Assembly (NCBI RefSeq): GCF_002860285.1
Contig: NZ_PGVF01000001.1
Span: forward strand, 124,001 to 188,000
DNA length: 64,000 bases
Origin: Bacillus sp. M6-12
GTDB taxonomy: Bacteria > Bacillota > Bacilli > Bacillales > DSM-1321
Direction: 5' to 3'
The notes under the pieces were generated by a model, which was given only the letters and a program-made list of their open reading frames with translations, did not search any database and was not told the origin of the DNA. Below are positions 15,744 through 23,822 of this stretch, one piece after another. Within the stretch, counting starts at the first letter, position 1. Every line of letters starts with the position of its first letter. Both the position numbers and the translations under genes were made by a program.

Positions 15744-16172
15744 GTGGCAGTGAAATTTGAGTACGACTTGAACAGAGATTTTGTTGAGGTTAAGGATGTA
15801 TTGATTGAGGAAACTCTTTCAGCAGAAGATATTGAAGATGGGTTAGAACCAGAAGAACTGGTATTAAAAGTAGCTCTTACAAAACACTCTAATGACCGTA
15901 TGAATGATTCAGAAGGTCGTGATTGTGAATGGAGTTTAGTTCAAAACTTACTTTGGGATAAAAGCGATATTCTTTTCAAAGTAAAAAATGGTGAGGAATT
16001 TGTTATGGTCAATGACAAACACACTCTTGCGTTAGTATGTAAAATGCATCAGCAAAATGGGGTTGCGGTGTTAATTTTGATTACAGTTATTCGCAAAGTG
16101 TATATGGATAACAATTACCAAGAACATGAAAAAAGAGTATATATCGACAGAAAAAGCAACAAAGTATATTAA
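15744..16172 (+). CDS. Hypothetical protein, 142 aa, DUF4258-like pattern
   Basis: GTG 15744 follows AAAAAGGAGAGA. The part LTKHSNDRMNDSEGRD through VIRKVY has the H...R...strand-strand layout of DUF4258/RelE-like small RNases, but the match is by eye and weak. An N-terminal acidic region precedes it. No antitoxin-like gene is adjacent. Confidence 0.6.
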   Translation: MAVKFEYDLNRDFVEVKDVLIEETLSAEDIEDGLEPEELVLKVALTKHSNDRMNDSEGRDCEWSLVQNLLWDKSDILFKVKNGEEFVMVNDKHTLALVCKMHQQNGVAVLILITVIRKVYMDNNYQEHEKRVYIDRKSNKVY

Positions 16173-16173
16173 T

Positions 16174-16232
16174 TTTTATATAGGCAAGACAAACATTTTT
16201 TATATAGGTACATTTGTAACAACTTTTATATA
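16174..16232 (+). repeat. Three direct repeats of TTTTATATAGG
   Basis: Copies at 16174-16184, 16198-16208 and a partial one at 16224-16232 are spaced 24-26 nt apart right after the gene at 15744. The same string occurs in the leader of the gene at 23823. Confidence 0.5.
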
Positions 16233-16245
16233 ATTGGGGATTGAG

Positions 16246-16274
16246 AAAGGGACTTATTTTTTAAGTCCTTTTTT
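16246..16274 (+). terminator. Rho-independent terminator
   Basis: GGACTT pairs with AAGTCC, followed by TTTTTT. Confidence 0.7.
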
Positions 16275-16315
16275 CATGTACATTTTTAAAATGGAATGAT
16301 AAGAACCAGCATTTC

Positions 16316-16343
16316 TATAATAAAAAGAAGGACAAAAAATAGG
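16316..16343 (+). promoter_or_regulatory. -10 box with AAATAGG leader motif variant
   Basis: TATAAT at 16316-16321 followed 15 nt later by AAATAGG, a variant of the AAACAGG arrangement. Precedes the gene at 16382. Confidence 0.4.
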
Positions 16344-16381
16344 ATTTCTATTGCAGAATGTATCTAATAGGGGGAATTGAA

Positions 16382-16753
16382 ATGGCGAACTATATTCAAT
16401 CAGCATTACAAAAGGTGTTAGAAGGGCAATCTGATGTAGCAGAGCATACTTGTGGAAACTATCATGTTTGGATGAAATATGATGGGTATTCGGCTATGGT
16501 AGACATTAATTATGTGAAAGATGGAATACATTTGTATCAAATTTGTCATTGGGATTCTCTGGACAAGCGTATTCATTTGGAAGATGACGATGCTTTGCAT
16601 GGAAAACAAAGACAACAACTAAAAAAAGCGATACAAGCTATTCAGTCATTAGGTTATGAGATTCAGCAATTGAAAGTATATCGTGAGCCTGAAAATGGAA
16701 AGTCTGCTTATGACGAAGATATATCTACTCAATTAATATCTCTTATCGCATAG
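16382..16753 (+). CDS. Hypothetical protein, 123 aa
   Basis: ATG 16382 follows AGGGGGAATTG; an upstream ATG at 16358 lacks a site. Begins MANYIQSALQKVLEGQSD. Mixed alpha/beta, soluble, no recognised domain. Monocistronic between its own leader and a perfect terminator. Confidence 0.7.
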   Translation: MANYIQSALQKVLEGQSDVAEHTCGNYHVWMKYDGYSAMVDINYVKDGIHLYQICHWDSLDKRIHLEDDDALHGKQRQQLKKAIQAIQSLGYEIQQLKVYREPENGKSAYDEDISTQLISLIA

Positions 16754-16779
16754 AGGATTTTTCCTCTATGTATTTTATT
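16749..16779 (+). terminator. Rho-independent terminator
   Basis: Perfect stem CATAGAGGA / TCCTCTATG with a four-T loop, followed by TATTTTATT. Confidence 0.8.
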
Positions 16780-16791
16780 GTCAAATAGAGT

Positions 16792-16820
16792 TTTACCATT
16801 GACTATATTCGTGTTATAAT
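16792..16820 (+). promoter_or_regulatory. Promoter with palindrome half in the spacer
   Basis: TTTACC and TATAAT with 17 nt between. TTGACTATATTCGT (16799-16812), a good left half of the recurrent palindrome, fills the spacer. Drives the exonuclease gene. Confidence 0.6.
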
Positions 16821-16851
16821 TTGAATAAGGAACAAAAAGGAGATTAATAAT

Positions 16852-17880
16852 ATGGCGAAAAAATTACTAATCATTGATGGTTCAAGTTTATTAACAACCA
16901 GTTTTTTTGGTTTTTTACCGAAAGAGTATAAATTTGCAAAAAATGATGAAGAAAGAGATAGAGCTTTACCAAAATTAGCTCAAACAAGTGATGGTCAATA
17001 TACAAATGGCGTTTTCACAATGATGAAAACATTGGAAAAAATCATTGAAAAACAAAAGCCAACCTACTTAGCGGTGGCTTGGGATTTAAACAGAAATACG
17101 TTTAGACGACAGTTTTATCCTCAATACAAAGCAAATCGTTCTGCAACAAGACCAGAGTTAAAGTCACAATTTCCGATTGCACAAGAAGTATTAAGAAAAA
17201 TGAACATTCAACAATTTGTGATAGATGGATACGAAGCAGATGATATACTTGGAACTTTTTCTAAAAAATTTGAAGATACAATACCAGTGTTTATTTTAAC
17301 AAAAGACCAAGATGCCTTACAGCTTATTAGTGAAAAGACTCGTGTTTGGTTAATGACTTCAAATGCACAAAAAATGTATGAGGAAGTGGGTGTTAATACA
17401 AGTATATTTAGTCTTCCTGATAATGTATTTGAATTTACACCTGACTATATGAAACACTTTTATGGAATTACACCCAAACAAATGATTGACTTGAAGGGGA
17501 TTTGTGGAGATACTTCTGATAATATTCCTGGTGTAAAAGGGGTAGGGGATAAATCAGTTGTACCGCTTCTTTGTGAATTTCAGACGGTAGAAGGAATCTA
17601 TGAGTATTTAGAAGAAACCAATGATAAAGAAATGAAAGCCTTCTTTAAAGAGCTTGGTATTCGTAATCCTTATTCGTATATGATGAAAACATCTGATACA
17701 GAATTAGTTGGAAAAGAATCGGCTCTATTAAGTAAAAAGTTAGCCACGATTCATTGTGAAATGGAAGCATTGCAAGATGTTAAGTTAGAAGATTTAGAAC
17801 TAAACATTGATAAAATGGGAAGAAAAGAAATTTATGAAAAATTCGAGTTTAAGAGCTTGTTGGAAACAAAGGAAAAGTAG
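16852..17880 (+). CDS. 5'-3' exonuclease (PolA N-terminal / FEN family), 342 aa
   Basis: ATG after AAAAAGGAG. A stand-alone relative of the 5' nuclease domain of DNA polymerase I: IIDGSS with Asp9, AWDLNRNTFRR (Asp78), DGYEADDILG (Glu128, Asp130, Asp131), TKDQDALQL (Asp152, Asp154), and the helix-hairpin-helix region LKGICGDTSDNIPGVKGVGDKS with Asp220 and Asp223. These are the metal-binding carboxylates of the family. Expected to remove RNA primers or flaps. About 50 residues longer than YpcP-type proteins, mainly a charged N-terminal insert around residues 20-45. Precedes a small membrane protein gene. Confidence 0.9.
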   Translation: MAKKLLIIDGSSLLTTSFFGFLPKEYKFAKNDEERDRALPKLAQTSDGQYTNGVFTMMKTLEKIIEKQKPTYLAVAWDLNRNTFRRQFYPQYKANRSATRPELKSQFPIAQEVLRKMNIQQFVIDGYEADDILGTFSKKFEDTIPVFILTKDQDALQLISEKTRVWLMTSNAQKMYEEVGVNTSIFSLPDNVFEFTPDYMKHFYGITPKQMIDLKGICGDTSDNIPGVKGVGDKSVVPLLCEFQTVEGIYEYLEETNDKEMKAFFKELGIRNPYSYMMKTSDTELVGKESALLSKKLATIHCEMEALQDVKLEDLELNIDKMGRKEIYEKFEFKSLLETKEK

Positions 17881-17888
17881 GAGATAAT

Positions 17889-18116
17889 ATGAAATTATTA
17901 CAATCAGTTAGAAATGAGTTTTTCAAACAAACAGGAAAAACTCGTTTTAAACGTACTATCGTCATTGCTTTTTTTCTTGCATCTTATTGGTGTGGGATAG
18001 ATTATTTTGTTCATCATGAACTTACGATGAATCTATGGCATGATATTAGCGTGGTTGTATTAGCCATTATCGTTGAGCGGTGCTTACCTTGGGGAAAGGA
18101 AAAGATAAATACGTAA
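17889..18116 (+). CDS. Small membrane protein, 75 aa
   Basis: ATG 8 nt after the exonuclease stop, preceded by AGGAG. Basic start, then two hydrophobic segments (IVIAFFLASYWCGI and ISVVVLAIIVERCL). Same transcript as the exonuclease. Function unknown. Confidence 0.7.
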   Translation: MKLLQSVRNEFFKQTGKTRFKRTIVIAFFLASYWCGIDYFVHHELTMNLWHDISVVVLAIIVERCLPWGKEKINT

Positions 18117-18120
18117 TCCA

Positions 18121-18152
18121 AAAGCTGTCATGGTTTTCATGGCAGTTTTTTT
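18121..18152 (+). terminator. Rho-independent terminator
   Basis: GCTGTCATG pairs with CATGGCAGT, followed by a T run. Confidence 0.75.
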
Positions 18153-18336
18153 ACTTAAAAAACAAACTCTTGTTCTTATTTGTATATCAATTTCCCTGCT
18201 AATTTTATATACTATATAAGAGGGTTATTTACAAATTTATCATCTATTGCCAACAAATTATATCATAGTATAAAAAACGTATTTCGAGAATATCGTTGAC
18301 TCTATAAGGATAAAAGAAGGGAGACAGAATCTTATT

Positions 18337-18654
18337 ATGAATTATAAGTCACTGGTCTATCCAACATATAATCAAAACTTTGACCGCATGGTTCAAATGT
18401 TTAAGGAACAAAAATCAGAAATAGGCATTGAAGAATTGTTTATTTTCTTATTTGAAAAAGATAGTGTTTGGAATGAAACTTGTTTTTCTAAATATCAAAA
18501 AGGGATTTTAGTATCAAGTTCTTTATCTCCTATTTATGAAGAAGGGATACAATCTTTTTTATCAAACCACTCTGGATTAAATCTATGTCACGTAGATATT
18601 CCAGAGTGCCAAATGAATGAGTTCATGAATATAGGAAAAGTCTATCCGATTTAA
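18337..18654 (+). CDS. Hypothetical protein, 105 aa
   Basis: ATG 18337; the GAAGGGAG site is rather far upstream (about 13 nt). Soluble alpha/beta pattern with FIFLFEKDSVW and GILVSSSLSP. No recognised family. Confidence 0.65.
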   Translation: MNYKSLVYPTYNQNFDRMVQMFKEQKSEIGIEELFIFLFEKDSVWNETCFSKYQKGILVSSSLSPIYEEGIQSFLSNHSGLNLCHVDIPECQMNEFMNIGKVYPI

Positions 18655-18658
18655 GACA

Positions 18659-18698
18659 TAAAAAAGAACTGGATATATATTATCCAGTTTCTTTTTGT
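18659..18698. terminator. Bidirectional terminator
   Basis: AGAACTGGATA pairs with TATCCAGTTTCT, with A and T runs on the two sides, between convergent genes. Confidence 0.8.
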
Positions 18699-18706
18699 TA
18701 GGGCTA

Positions 18707-19639
18707 TTAAGAGCCTCCACAACCTCCACCACAACTGCTTCCGCAACTGCTACCACAACTACTACTATCTCCACCGCCTGTATCCATTCCAGTTCCACAA
18801 CCGCTACTGCAGTTAGAAGAAGCAGAGGCATGGACTGGAAGCATATATTTGTCGTAATTATCAGGAGCATAAACGGAATAAAAAATCATACCAGAAACCA
18901 ATAGAGGAGAATACTCTTGAATGTTTCGATAATGTTTTTGTTCAATTTTAACACTTTTTTGTGCAAGAGAATCACGAATGGTCTTTTTAAGACTTAAAAT
19001 CAGTGCAGTAACCAATTCATCATTCGCATTTTCACGAAAATAGCGTTGTTTTAATTCAGCAACAGAAGAAGTGTTAATCTCTCCAATTTGTTGTCTGTTT
19101 AATGGATTACGATAAAATCCTCCCCACGCTAATGACGTATAAGGTGTAAATTCAAAGAGATGACTATAAATCAAATCAAAAAATGCACGACTGTCTGGTT
19201 GAGGAACTTTCTTTTCCACTGGTTCATGGTGAAGGAATTGACCGTAAAATTGATTAGAAAATTGGTCATATTCTTTCGTAAACATCAACATTTCATGCCA
19301 AATGTCATCTACTCTTTCGCTAAACATAGGTACATTCTTTAAAAGCGAACACATCACAAAGAATCGTTTTAATTCTAAGGATAATAGATTGTATTCATGG
19401 TCAACTAAGAGTTTACTTTGGTGTTCATCCATATAGCGTTGCTTAACTCTTCCTTCAAAGTGAGAATCAAATGCTTGATTTAATTTCCATACAGTAGCTT
19501 CTAAAGGAATTTCTTTTCGATAACCTAAAGAATCTGGAACTTTCATTTGCTGTATAAATGTTATTCTTTTATTTTTCTTCTTCTTTTTAACCGTAAAAAC
19601 AATAAATAGTACGACTAATCCAATAATAAGTAAGCTCAT
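18707..19639 (-). CDS. Membrane-anchored glycine-rich (DUF1399/GRDP-like) protein, 310 aa
   Basis: ATG after AAGGAGG. One N-terminal transmembrane segment (residues 2-17) followed by KKKKKNKR, so the body is probably cytosolic. Residues ~100-135 hold VDDIWHEMLMFTKEYDQF and FYGQFLHHEP, close to the D-x-x-W-H...H-H-x-P motif of the glycine-rich domain/DUF1399 family. The last ~45 residues are a Cys-Gly-Ser tail with repeats of CGSS and CGGG, reminiscent of tails on small bacterial membrane proteins. Function unknown; the Cys residues may bind metal. Confidence 0.7.
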   Translation of the reverse strand: MSLLIIGLVVLFIVFTVKKKKKNKRITFIQQMKVPDSLGYRKEIPLEATVWKLNQAFDSHFEGRVKQRYMDEHQSKLLVDHEYNLLSLELKRFFVMCSLLKNVPMFSERVDDIWHEMLMFTKEYDQFSNQFYGQFLHHEPVEKKVPQPDSRAFFDLIYSHLFEFTPYTSLAWGGFYRNPLNRQQIGEINTSSVAELKQRYFRENANDELVTALILSLKKTIRDSLAQKSVKIEQKHYRNIQEYSPLLVSGMIFYSVYAPDNYDKYMLPVHASASSNCSSGCGTGMDTGGGDSSSCGSSCGSSCGGGCGGS

Positions 19640-19674
19640 AACATTCCTCCTTAATAAAAGTATAGTATATCATA

Positions 19675-19688
19675 TTGCTTATAGTCAA
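19675..19688. promoter_or_regulatory. Candidate operator TTGCTTATAGTCAA
   Basis: Two mismatches from the consensus palindrome, sitting between the divergent genes at 19639 (minus) and 19783 (plus), next to the plus promoter. Confidence 0.6.
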
Positions 19689-19694
19689 TAATTA

Positions 19695-19724
19695 TTGGTA
19701 TTTTCGTTAATGCCATGATATACT
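19695..19724 (+). promoter_or_regulatory. Sigma-A-like promoter
   Basis: TTGGTA and TATACT with an 18-nt spacer, upstream of the gene at 19783. Confidence 0.55.
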
Positions 19725-19782
19725 TTTATTAGTTTATTGTAAGGGAAAGGGATATTTCCTTATCTTTAAAAGGAGGAATGAA

Positions 19783-20313
19783 ATGACAGCAAATGAAGTA
19801 ATTAGTTTAGGAGAAAACATCTCCTCACCCCTTGTTCTATGGTCTTTCGTTATTTTCGGATTATCCATTTTACTTGTACTTATTATTTTGATGGTTAATA
19901 AGAACAAACAAGGAGAGAGAAGTATGTTAGTGAGTATTTTAGGTGGATTTTATGCACTATCCATGCTCACGATGATTATTCTGTTTATGACAGGCATGAT
20001 TCAGCGTTCAAATTCGGTTGAAAAATGGGAGAATGAAATTGCTCTTCCTTATATTGAAAGTTTAGAAGAGAGCAAAAAGGCAATTATGGGGGTCAGCTTT
20101 GGTGTTGGAAGATATAGAAATATTGCAACCATTATTGTTAAAGATGGAGAAGGCGTAAAAAAATATGAAGGTTCTTATGAAGTTAAAACGACTTTATCAC
20201 CAGGAGAACAACCTTATGTTGGCTATAAATACCTCGAACAAGATTTAGGTTATGATATACAAAAAGGATATTATGATATTACCGTATATGTGCCTCAAGA
20301 TTATACCTTCTAA
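19783..20313 (+). CDS. Membrane protein with C-terminal extracytoplasmic domain, 176 aa
   Basis: ATG after AAAAGGAGGAATG. Two transmembrane segments (about 17-38 and 48-70) and a C-terminal beta-rich domain of ~100 residues ending KGYYDITVYVPQDYTF. No family recognised. Confidence 0.7.
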   Translation: MTANEVISLGENISSPLVLWSFVIFGLSILLVLIILMVNKNKQGERSMLVSILGGFYALSMLTMIILFMTGMIQRSNSVEKWENEIALPYIESLEESKKAIMGVSFGVGRYRNIATIIVKDGEGVKKYEGSYEVKTTLSPGEQPYVGYKYLEQDLGYDIQKGYYDITVYVPQDYTF

Positions 20314-20363
20314 TCCCCAAAACCTTTTTCTTCCCGATATTTAAATTCCATCATCACATTAAG

Positions 20364-20397
20364 AGCAGTTAGGAACAAAACTCCTAACTGCTTTTAA
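20364..20397 (+). terminator. Rho-independent terminator
   Basis: Perfect stem AGCAGTTAGGA / TCCTAACTGCT followed by TTTAAT. Confidence 0.8.
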
Positions 20398-20439
20398 TAA
20401 ATAGAATTACCCTGTTTATCCATTTGCCTGATTTATGTA

Positions 20440-20472
20440 TATAAAAATAGACTTCCCGAAAAAGGAAGTCCA
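20440..20472 (-). terminator. Rho-independent terminator
   Basis: On the minus strand GACTTCC / GGGAAGTC-type stem followed by TATTTTTAT, after the ECF gene. Confidence 0.75.
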
Positions 20473-20484
20473 TAGGGATTCTGA

Positions 20485-20991
20485 TTAAGTTACTTTTTCT
20501 TTAACCTTAAATTGTTTAAGTAATTTGGATAGGATAGGATAAAGAATGATATAAAATACAACATTTCCGATGGAATGTGCTAAATCAAATGGCACTCCAG
20601 CTATATAGTAAGCAATGAAATGATTGTTTTCTATGAAGAAATAAAAAAGGGATAAAATAAATCCATATACCATTCCTGTTAGCCCTGCATAGAAAGCCAT
20701 TATCAGAAAAGGAATCTTCTCTATTTTCTTTCCTATCAGTCCACTTACTCCACCAATAAACGCCCAAGCGATTACTTGTCCTATTGTCCATATACCCATT
20801 CCCATAATAAGATTACTAAGAATTGCACTTAGGACTGCAATGGTCATGCCATTTCTTGCACCTAAAAATATGGCAGTAATGATAATAATAACAGTTGTAG
20901 GCTGAACATTTGGAACGAAGCCAAAATAAATTCTACCCACAACTGATAGGGCAATTAAGATAGATAAGTACGCTATCTTTTTGGTACTCAT
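20485..20991 (-). CDS. ECF transporter S component (probable cobalamin type), 168 aa
   Basis: Begins 4 nt after the stop of the upstream lipoprotein gene. About six hydrophobic segments; the signature IPNVQPTT-like FVPNVQPTT near residues 25-35, FLGARNG and GIWTIGQVIAW are typical of the CbrT-like S components that bind the substrate and dock to a shared EcfAAT module. The energising genes are not in this window and would come from elsewhere in the cell. Pairing with a DUF4430 lipoprotein points to cobalamin or a related corrinoid. Confidence 0.8.
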   Translation of the reverse strand: MSTKKIAYLSILIALSVVGRIYFGFVPNVQPTTVIIIITAIFLGARNGMTIAVLSAILSNLIMGMGIWTIGQVIAWAFIGGVSGLIGKKIEKIPFLIMAFYAGLTGMVYGFILSLFYFFIENNHFIAYYIAGVPFDLAHSIGNVVFYIILYPILSKLLKQFKVKEKVT

Positions 20992-20995
20992 AGGT

Positions 20996-21406
20996 TTACC
21001 ACTTATGCAAGTCGAATTGAATTACATCTCCATTTTTAAGAACGTAGTCATTCGCTCCTACAGTTGCTTCTTCACTATTGATAGAATACATCCAAGCATA
21101 TTGTTGTGATTCGTCTGCTATTACACCGTTGATGCCTGTAATAAATGTACCTTCATAAGCAGTTTCTAAATCAAAGTTTTTTTCCATTACCTCGATTAAA
21201 GATTGTCCTTCTTTAAATTCGATATTTTTGTTGGAAAGTTCCTCTTTTCCATTTTCTTTTGTAATGGTTACTTGTACATGTTGTTCAACTTGTTGCTCTT
21301 GAGCAACAGGGGTTATATTTTGTTTGTTTTTATCAGTTGTTTCTTGACCAGCACTACAACCAGCTAACACAAGTGCAGTTAATAGTCCAACCAATAGTTT
21401 CTTCAT
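20996..21406 (-). CDS. DUF4430 lipoprotein, 136 aa
   Basis: ATG 21406 follows AAAAGGAGAAT; the frame upstream (to 21448) has no site. Lipoprotein signal with LVLAGC, a Gln-rich linker and a DUF4430 domain (FKEGQSLIEVMEKNFDLE, YAWMYSINSEEA, GDVIQFDLHKW), the transcobalamin C-terminal-like fold. Likely the surface receptor that hands substrate to the ECF S component encoded just downstream. Only about 60 nt lie between it and the upstream terminator, too little for a cobalamin riboswitch. Confidence 0.85.
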   Translation of the reverse strand: MKKLLVGLLTALVLAGCSAGQETTDKNKQNITPVAQEQQVEQHVQVTITKENGKEELSNKNIEFKEGQSLIEVMEKNFDLETAYEGTFITGINGVIADESQQYAWMYSINSEEATVGANDYVLKNGDVIQFDLHKW

Positions 21407-21458
21407 ATAAATTCTCCTTTTTATCAGTTTTTTGTCATTTAAATCCATTCAATATTTG

Positions 21459-21488
21459 TAAAAAAAAACCGTAATGATTATTACGGTT
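21459..21488 (-). terminator. Rho-independent terminator
   Basis: AACCGTAATAATCATTACGGTT on the minus strand (perfect stem, short loop) with a run of eight or more T, overlapping the stop of the gene at 21487. Written in parts: AACCGTAAT / ATTACGGTT. Confidence 0.85.
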
Positions 21489-22446
21489 ATTTTTTATCTG
21501 GTGAATCGTTGCGGAATTGCTTTTCTATTTCTTTCAATATTCCACCAAGATTTTTCCCAATTGGGAATGGAATCATATTAATTGGCAGAGCTGGTAGGGG
21601 TTGATTTAGTACGTCTACCAATAATTTCGGATGATTTAGCATGTCTTGAAGCATTGGAACTTTTCCAATTTCTCCAAAATCCATTGTGCCATCTTCATGA
21701 ATTGTAAGAAGGCGTGTTTCTTGAAGTTTTTTCAAAGCCTGATACCCATGTTCATTTAATTTATCTTTAATATCTGCAAAGTTTAGTGCTTTTTTCTCTT
21801 TTTCTACCTTTTTTTCGGACTTTTCTTCTTGTTTTTGACCAGAAGATAGTCGTTCATGAATCGCTTCTTGACCAAAACGATTTAAGAAAGCAAACGCTAC
21901 TTCTTTTGTCAGGTTCGTATCATTTAAAAGAGAAGCTACAAATTTCGCTTGTTTAAGCATAAGTGGAACAAGTTCTTTCCGTTCGTCAATATAAATAACC
22001 TCTTCAAATTCACCTAATAGAAGCAATCCATAGCGTTGAAGCAGGAATAGATTTTTATATCCTGTTTCTGTGAGTAAGTTTTCAATATCGGAAACAGAGA
22101 GAATAGCATTATCCTTGCGTTCAGAAATCAGGGCTTGTTCAAGTAATTCTTCTACTTTCTTATCACGTTGAAGACTTATTTCATCTTTGTGAGATTGAAG
22201 TTTACGAATCTTATATTCTGTTTCGGAAATTTCTTTTGAATAAGAGATGTAATATTCCAGTAATGAAATTTCTTTCTCTGTAAGAGGTCGAAGTTCCTCC
22301 ATTTTATCTAATGCTGATTTAGAAAAGGAAGTGAAAGTAAGTGTTTCGTCTTTAAAAGATAACATTTGAATTTGGCTTCCGTATGTATTTGTTACATACC
22401 CAACAATGGTTTTTCCTGTTTTTAAATGTGCTTGTATAAATTGCAT
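21487..22446 (-). CDS. Hypothetical protein, 319 aa
   Basis: ATG 22446 follows AAAGGAGG. N-terminal ~50 residues look like a small beta barrel (TGKTIVGYVTNTYGSQIQML), followed by a helical and coiled-coil region (IRKLQSHKDEISLQRDKKVEELLEQ), a long helical domain and a C-terminal P-rich stretch. Possibly interacts with nucleic acid or the envelope; not recognised. Driven by a near-perfect promoter carrying the recurrent palindrome. Confidence 0.7.
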   Translation of the reverse strand: MQFIQAHLKTGKTIVGYVTNTYGSQIQMLSFKDETLTFTSFSKSALDKMEELRPLTEKEISLLEYYISYSKEISETEYKIRKLQSHKDEISLQRDKKVEELLEQALISERKDNAILSVSDIENLLTETGYKNLFLLQRYGLLLLGEFEEVIYIDERKELVPLMLKQAKFVASLLNDTNLTKEVAFAFLNRFGQEAIHERLSSGQKQEEKSEKKVEKEKKALNFADIKDKLNEHGYQALKKLQETRLLTIHEDGTMDFGEIGKVPMLQDMLNHPKLLVDVLNQPLPALPINMIPFPIGKNLGGILKEIEKQFRNDSPDKK

Positions 22447-22478
22447 ATAGTATATCCTCCTTTGATTTATCTTAGTCA

Positions 22479-22507
22479 ATTATATTTAAAACATAGACTA
22501 TTGTCAA
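22479..22507 (-). promoter_or_regulatory. Consensus promoter overlapping the palindrome
   Basis: On the minus strand TTGACA-17 nt-TATAAT. The -35 is the start of TTGACAATAGTCTA (22494-22507). Confidence 0.8.
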
Positions 22508-22522
22508 TGAATATGATAGAAT
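22494..22522 (+). promoter_or_regulatory. Divergent promoter sharing the palindrome
   Basis: On the plus strand TAGACT (22494) and TAGAAT (22517) with 17 nt between, in the same register as the palindrome TAGACTATTGTCAA. It would drive the AI-2E transporter gene at 22659. Confidence 0.5.
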
Positions 22523-22658
22523 TTAAAGGAAGGATTTAACTCGAAAACCATCGAACTCATTTTGTCCTATAAAAAGTTTGAAATCTTATAAGATAAAAAG
22601 ATAAAAGGGTTTGTTGTGTCAAAAGTGAAGAAAAACCAAATAAAGAGAGGGGTAGGAA

Positions 22659-23711
22659 ATGAATTTTTTTAAAGAATTGGCAAAATCGGAGGGAGCAAAA
22701 AAGTTTTTAGCCATTGTTGTTTTGATTCTATTCTTATTTAGTCTAAAGAGTATGTTCAATTTATTGCTTTTAACTTTTATCTTCACCTTCCTGTTTTCAA
22801 GCCTACAAAATCTTATTTACACAAAGGTAAGTAAAGTCTTACCTATTAAAAAGAGCTTGGTGACAATATTGATTTATCTTTCTGCTTTAGGTGGATTGGT
22901 TCTTGCCATTGTGAAGTACATTCCGATTTTAGGAAAACAATTAATGGCGATTGGAACACAAATTTCCAATTTTAAAATAGAAGATTATGCAGACAAAATT
23001 GACCCAAGACTATTTGGAATTGTAAAAGGAATCAAGGTTGATGAATATGTGGCAAAAGGAACAAAAGCGTTCATGGAATATGCTCCTCATATTGGAGAAT
23101 TTAGCTTAAATATTATGATAGCGTTCCTACTAAGTTTCTTTTTCATTCTGGAAAAGGATAAGATTGCAAAATTCGGTGAAAGTATCGAAAAAAGTAAGAT
23201 TGCTTGGATGTACAAATATTATAAGCAATTTGGAATGAGCTTTTTAAACTCTTTCGGGAAAGTATTAAATGTACAAATTTTAATTTCATTCATTAATGCG
23301 GTTCTATCTATTATCATGTTGGCTTTCTTAGGCTTTTCACAAGTCATTGGATTAGGCTTTATGATTTTCATTTTAGGATTGATTCCAGTAGCAGGGGTAG
23401 TTATTTCATTTATCCCAATTTCCATTATTGCATTTACGATTGGTGGAATCATGAAAGTTCTTTTAGTTGTTGTTATGATTGTCATTCTTCATGCACTGGA
23501 AAGCTATATTTTGAATCCTAAATTAATGTCTATGAAAACAGAATTACCAATTTTCTTTACGTTTGTTATCTTAGTAGTAGGAGAGCATACTTTCGGTATT
23601 TGGGGCTTGCTTGTAGGGCTTCCAATGTTTATGTTCTTCTTAGATATTTCAGATATTACACCAGAACATGAAGAAAAACCAAAGAAGAAGAAGAAAGAGG
23701 CATCTCAATAA
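22659..23711 (+). CDS. AI-2E family transporter (PerM-like), 350 aa
   Basis: ATG after GAGAGGGGTAGG. Hydrophobic N-terminal segments, a soluble middle (residues ~100-150), then a run of transmembrane helices with the family-type LGLIPVAGVVISFIPIS and GEHTFGIWGLLVGLP blocks; tail KPKKKKKEAS. Members export signalling or other compounds, or act as Na+/H+ antiporters; the substrate cannot be told here. Length is normal for the family. Confidence 0.85.
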   Translation: MNFFKELAKSEGAKKFLAIVVLILFLFSLKSMFNLLLLTFIFTFLFSSLQNLIYTKVSKVLPIKKSLVTILIYLSALGGLVLAIVKYIPILGKQLMAIGTQISNFKIEDYADKIDPRLFGIVKGIKVDEYVAKGTKAFMEYAPHIGEFSLNIMIAFLLSFFFILEKDKIAKFGESIEKSKIAWMYKYYKQFGMSFLNSFGKVLNVQILISFINAVLSIIMLAFLGFSQVIGLGFMIFILGLIPVAGVVISFIPISIIAFTIGGIMKVLLVVVMIVILHALESYILNPKLMSMKTELPIFFTFVILVVGEHTFGIWGLLVGLPMFMFFLDISDITPEHEEKPKKKKKEASQ

Positions 23712-23727
23712 GAGATGTCTTTTTTAT
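23698..23727 (+). terminator. Rho-independent terminator
   Basis: AGGCATCTC pairs with GAGATGTCT, then TTTTTT; it begins inside the last codons of the transporter gene. Confidence 0.7.
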
Positions 23728-23743
23728 ATATTGAAAAACTGCA

Positions 23744-23771
23744 TAGAATAAAACAAATCACATAAACAGGT
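23744..23771 (+). promoter_or_regulatory. -10 box with AAACAGGT leader motif
   Basis: TAGAAT (23744-23749) then AAACAGGT at 23764-23771; TTTTATATAGG follows. Precedes the gene at 23823. Confidence 0.45.
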
Positions 23772-23822
23772 GTTTTATAAAAATAATTTTTATATAGGGA
23801 AGAGATTTTAGGAGGAAAGAAT

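Noticed and set aside
18583..18904. Gly/Ser/Thr- and Val/Ala-rich frames opposite and beside the Cys-Gly tail
   Set aside because: They arise from the repetitive codons of the minus-strand tail and lack ribosome binding sites.
21407..21486. Cobalamin riboswitch upstream of the DUF4430 gene
   Set aside because: Only about 60 nt separate the gene from the preceding terminator, far too short for a cobalamin aptamer.
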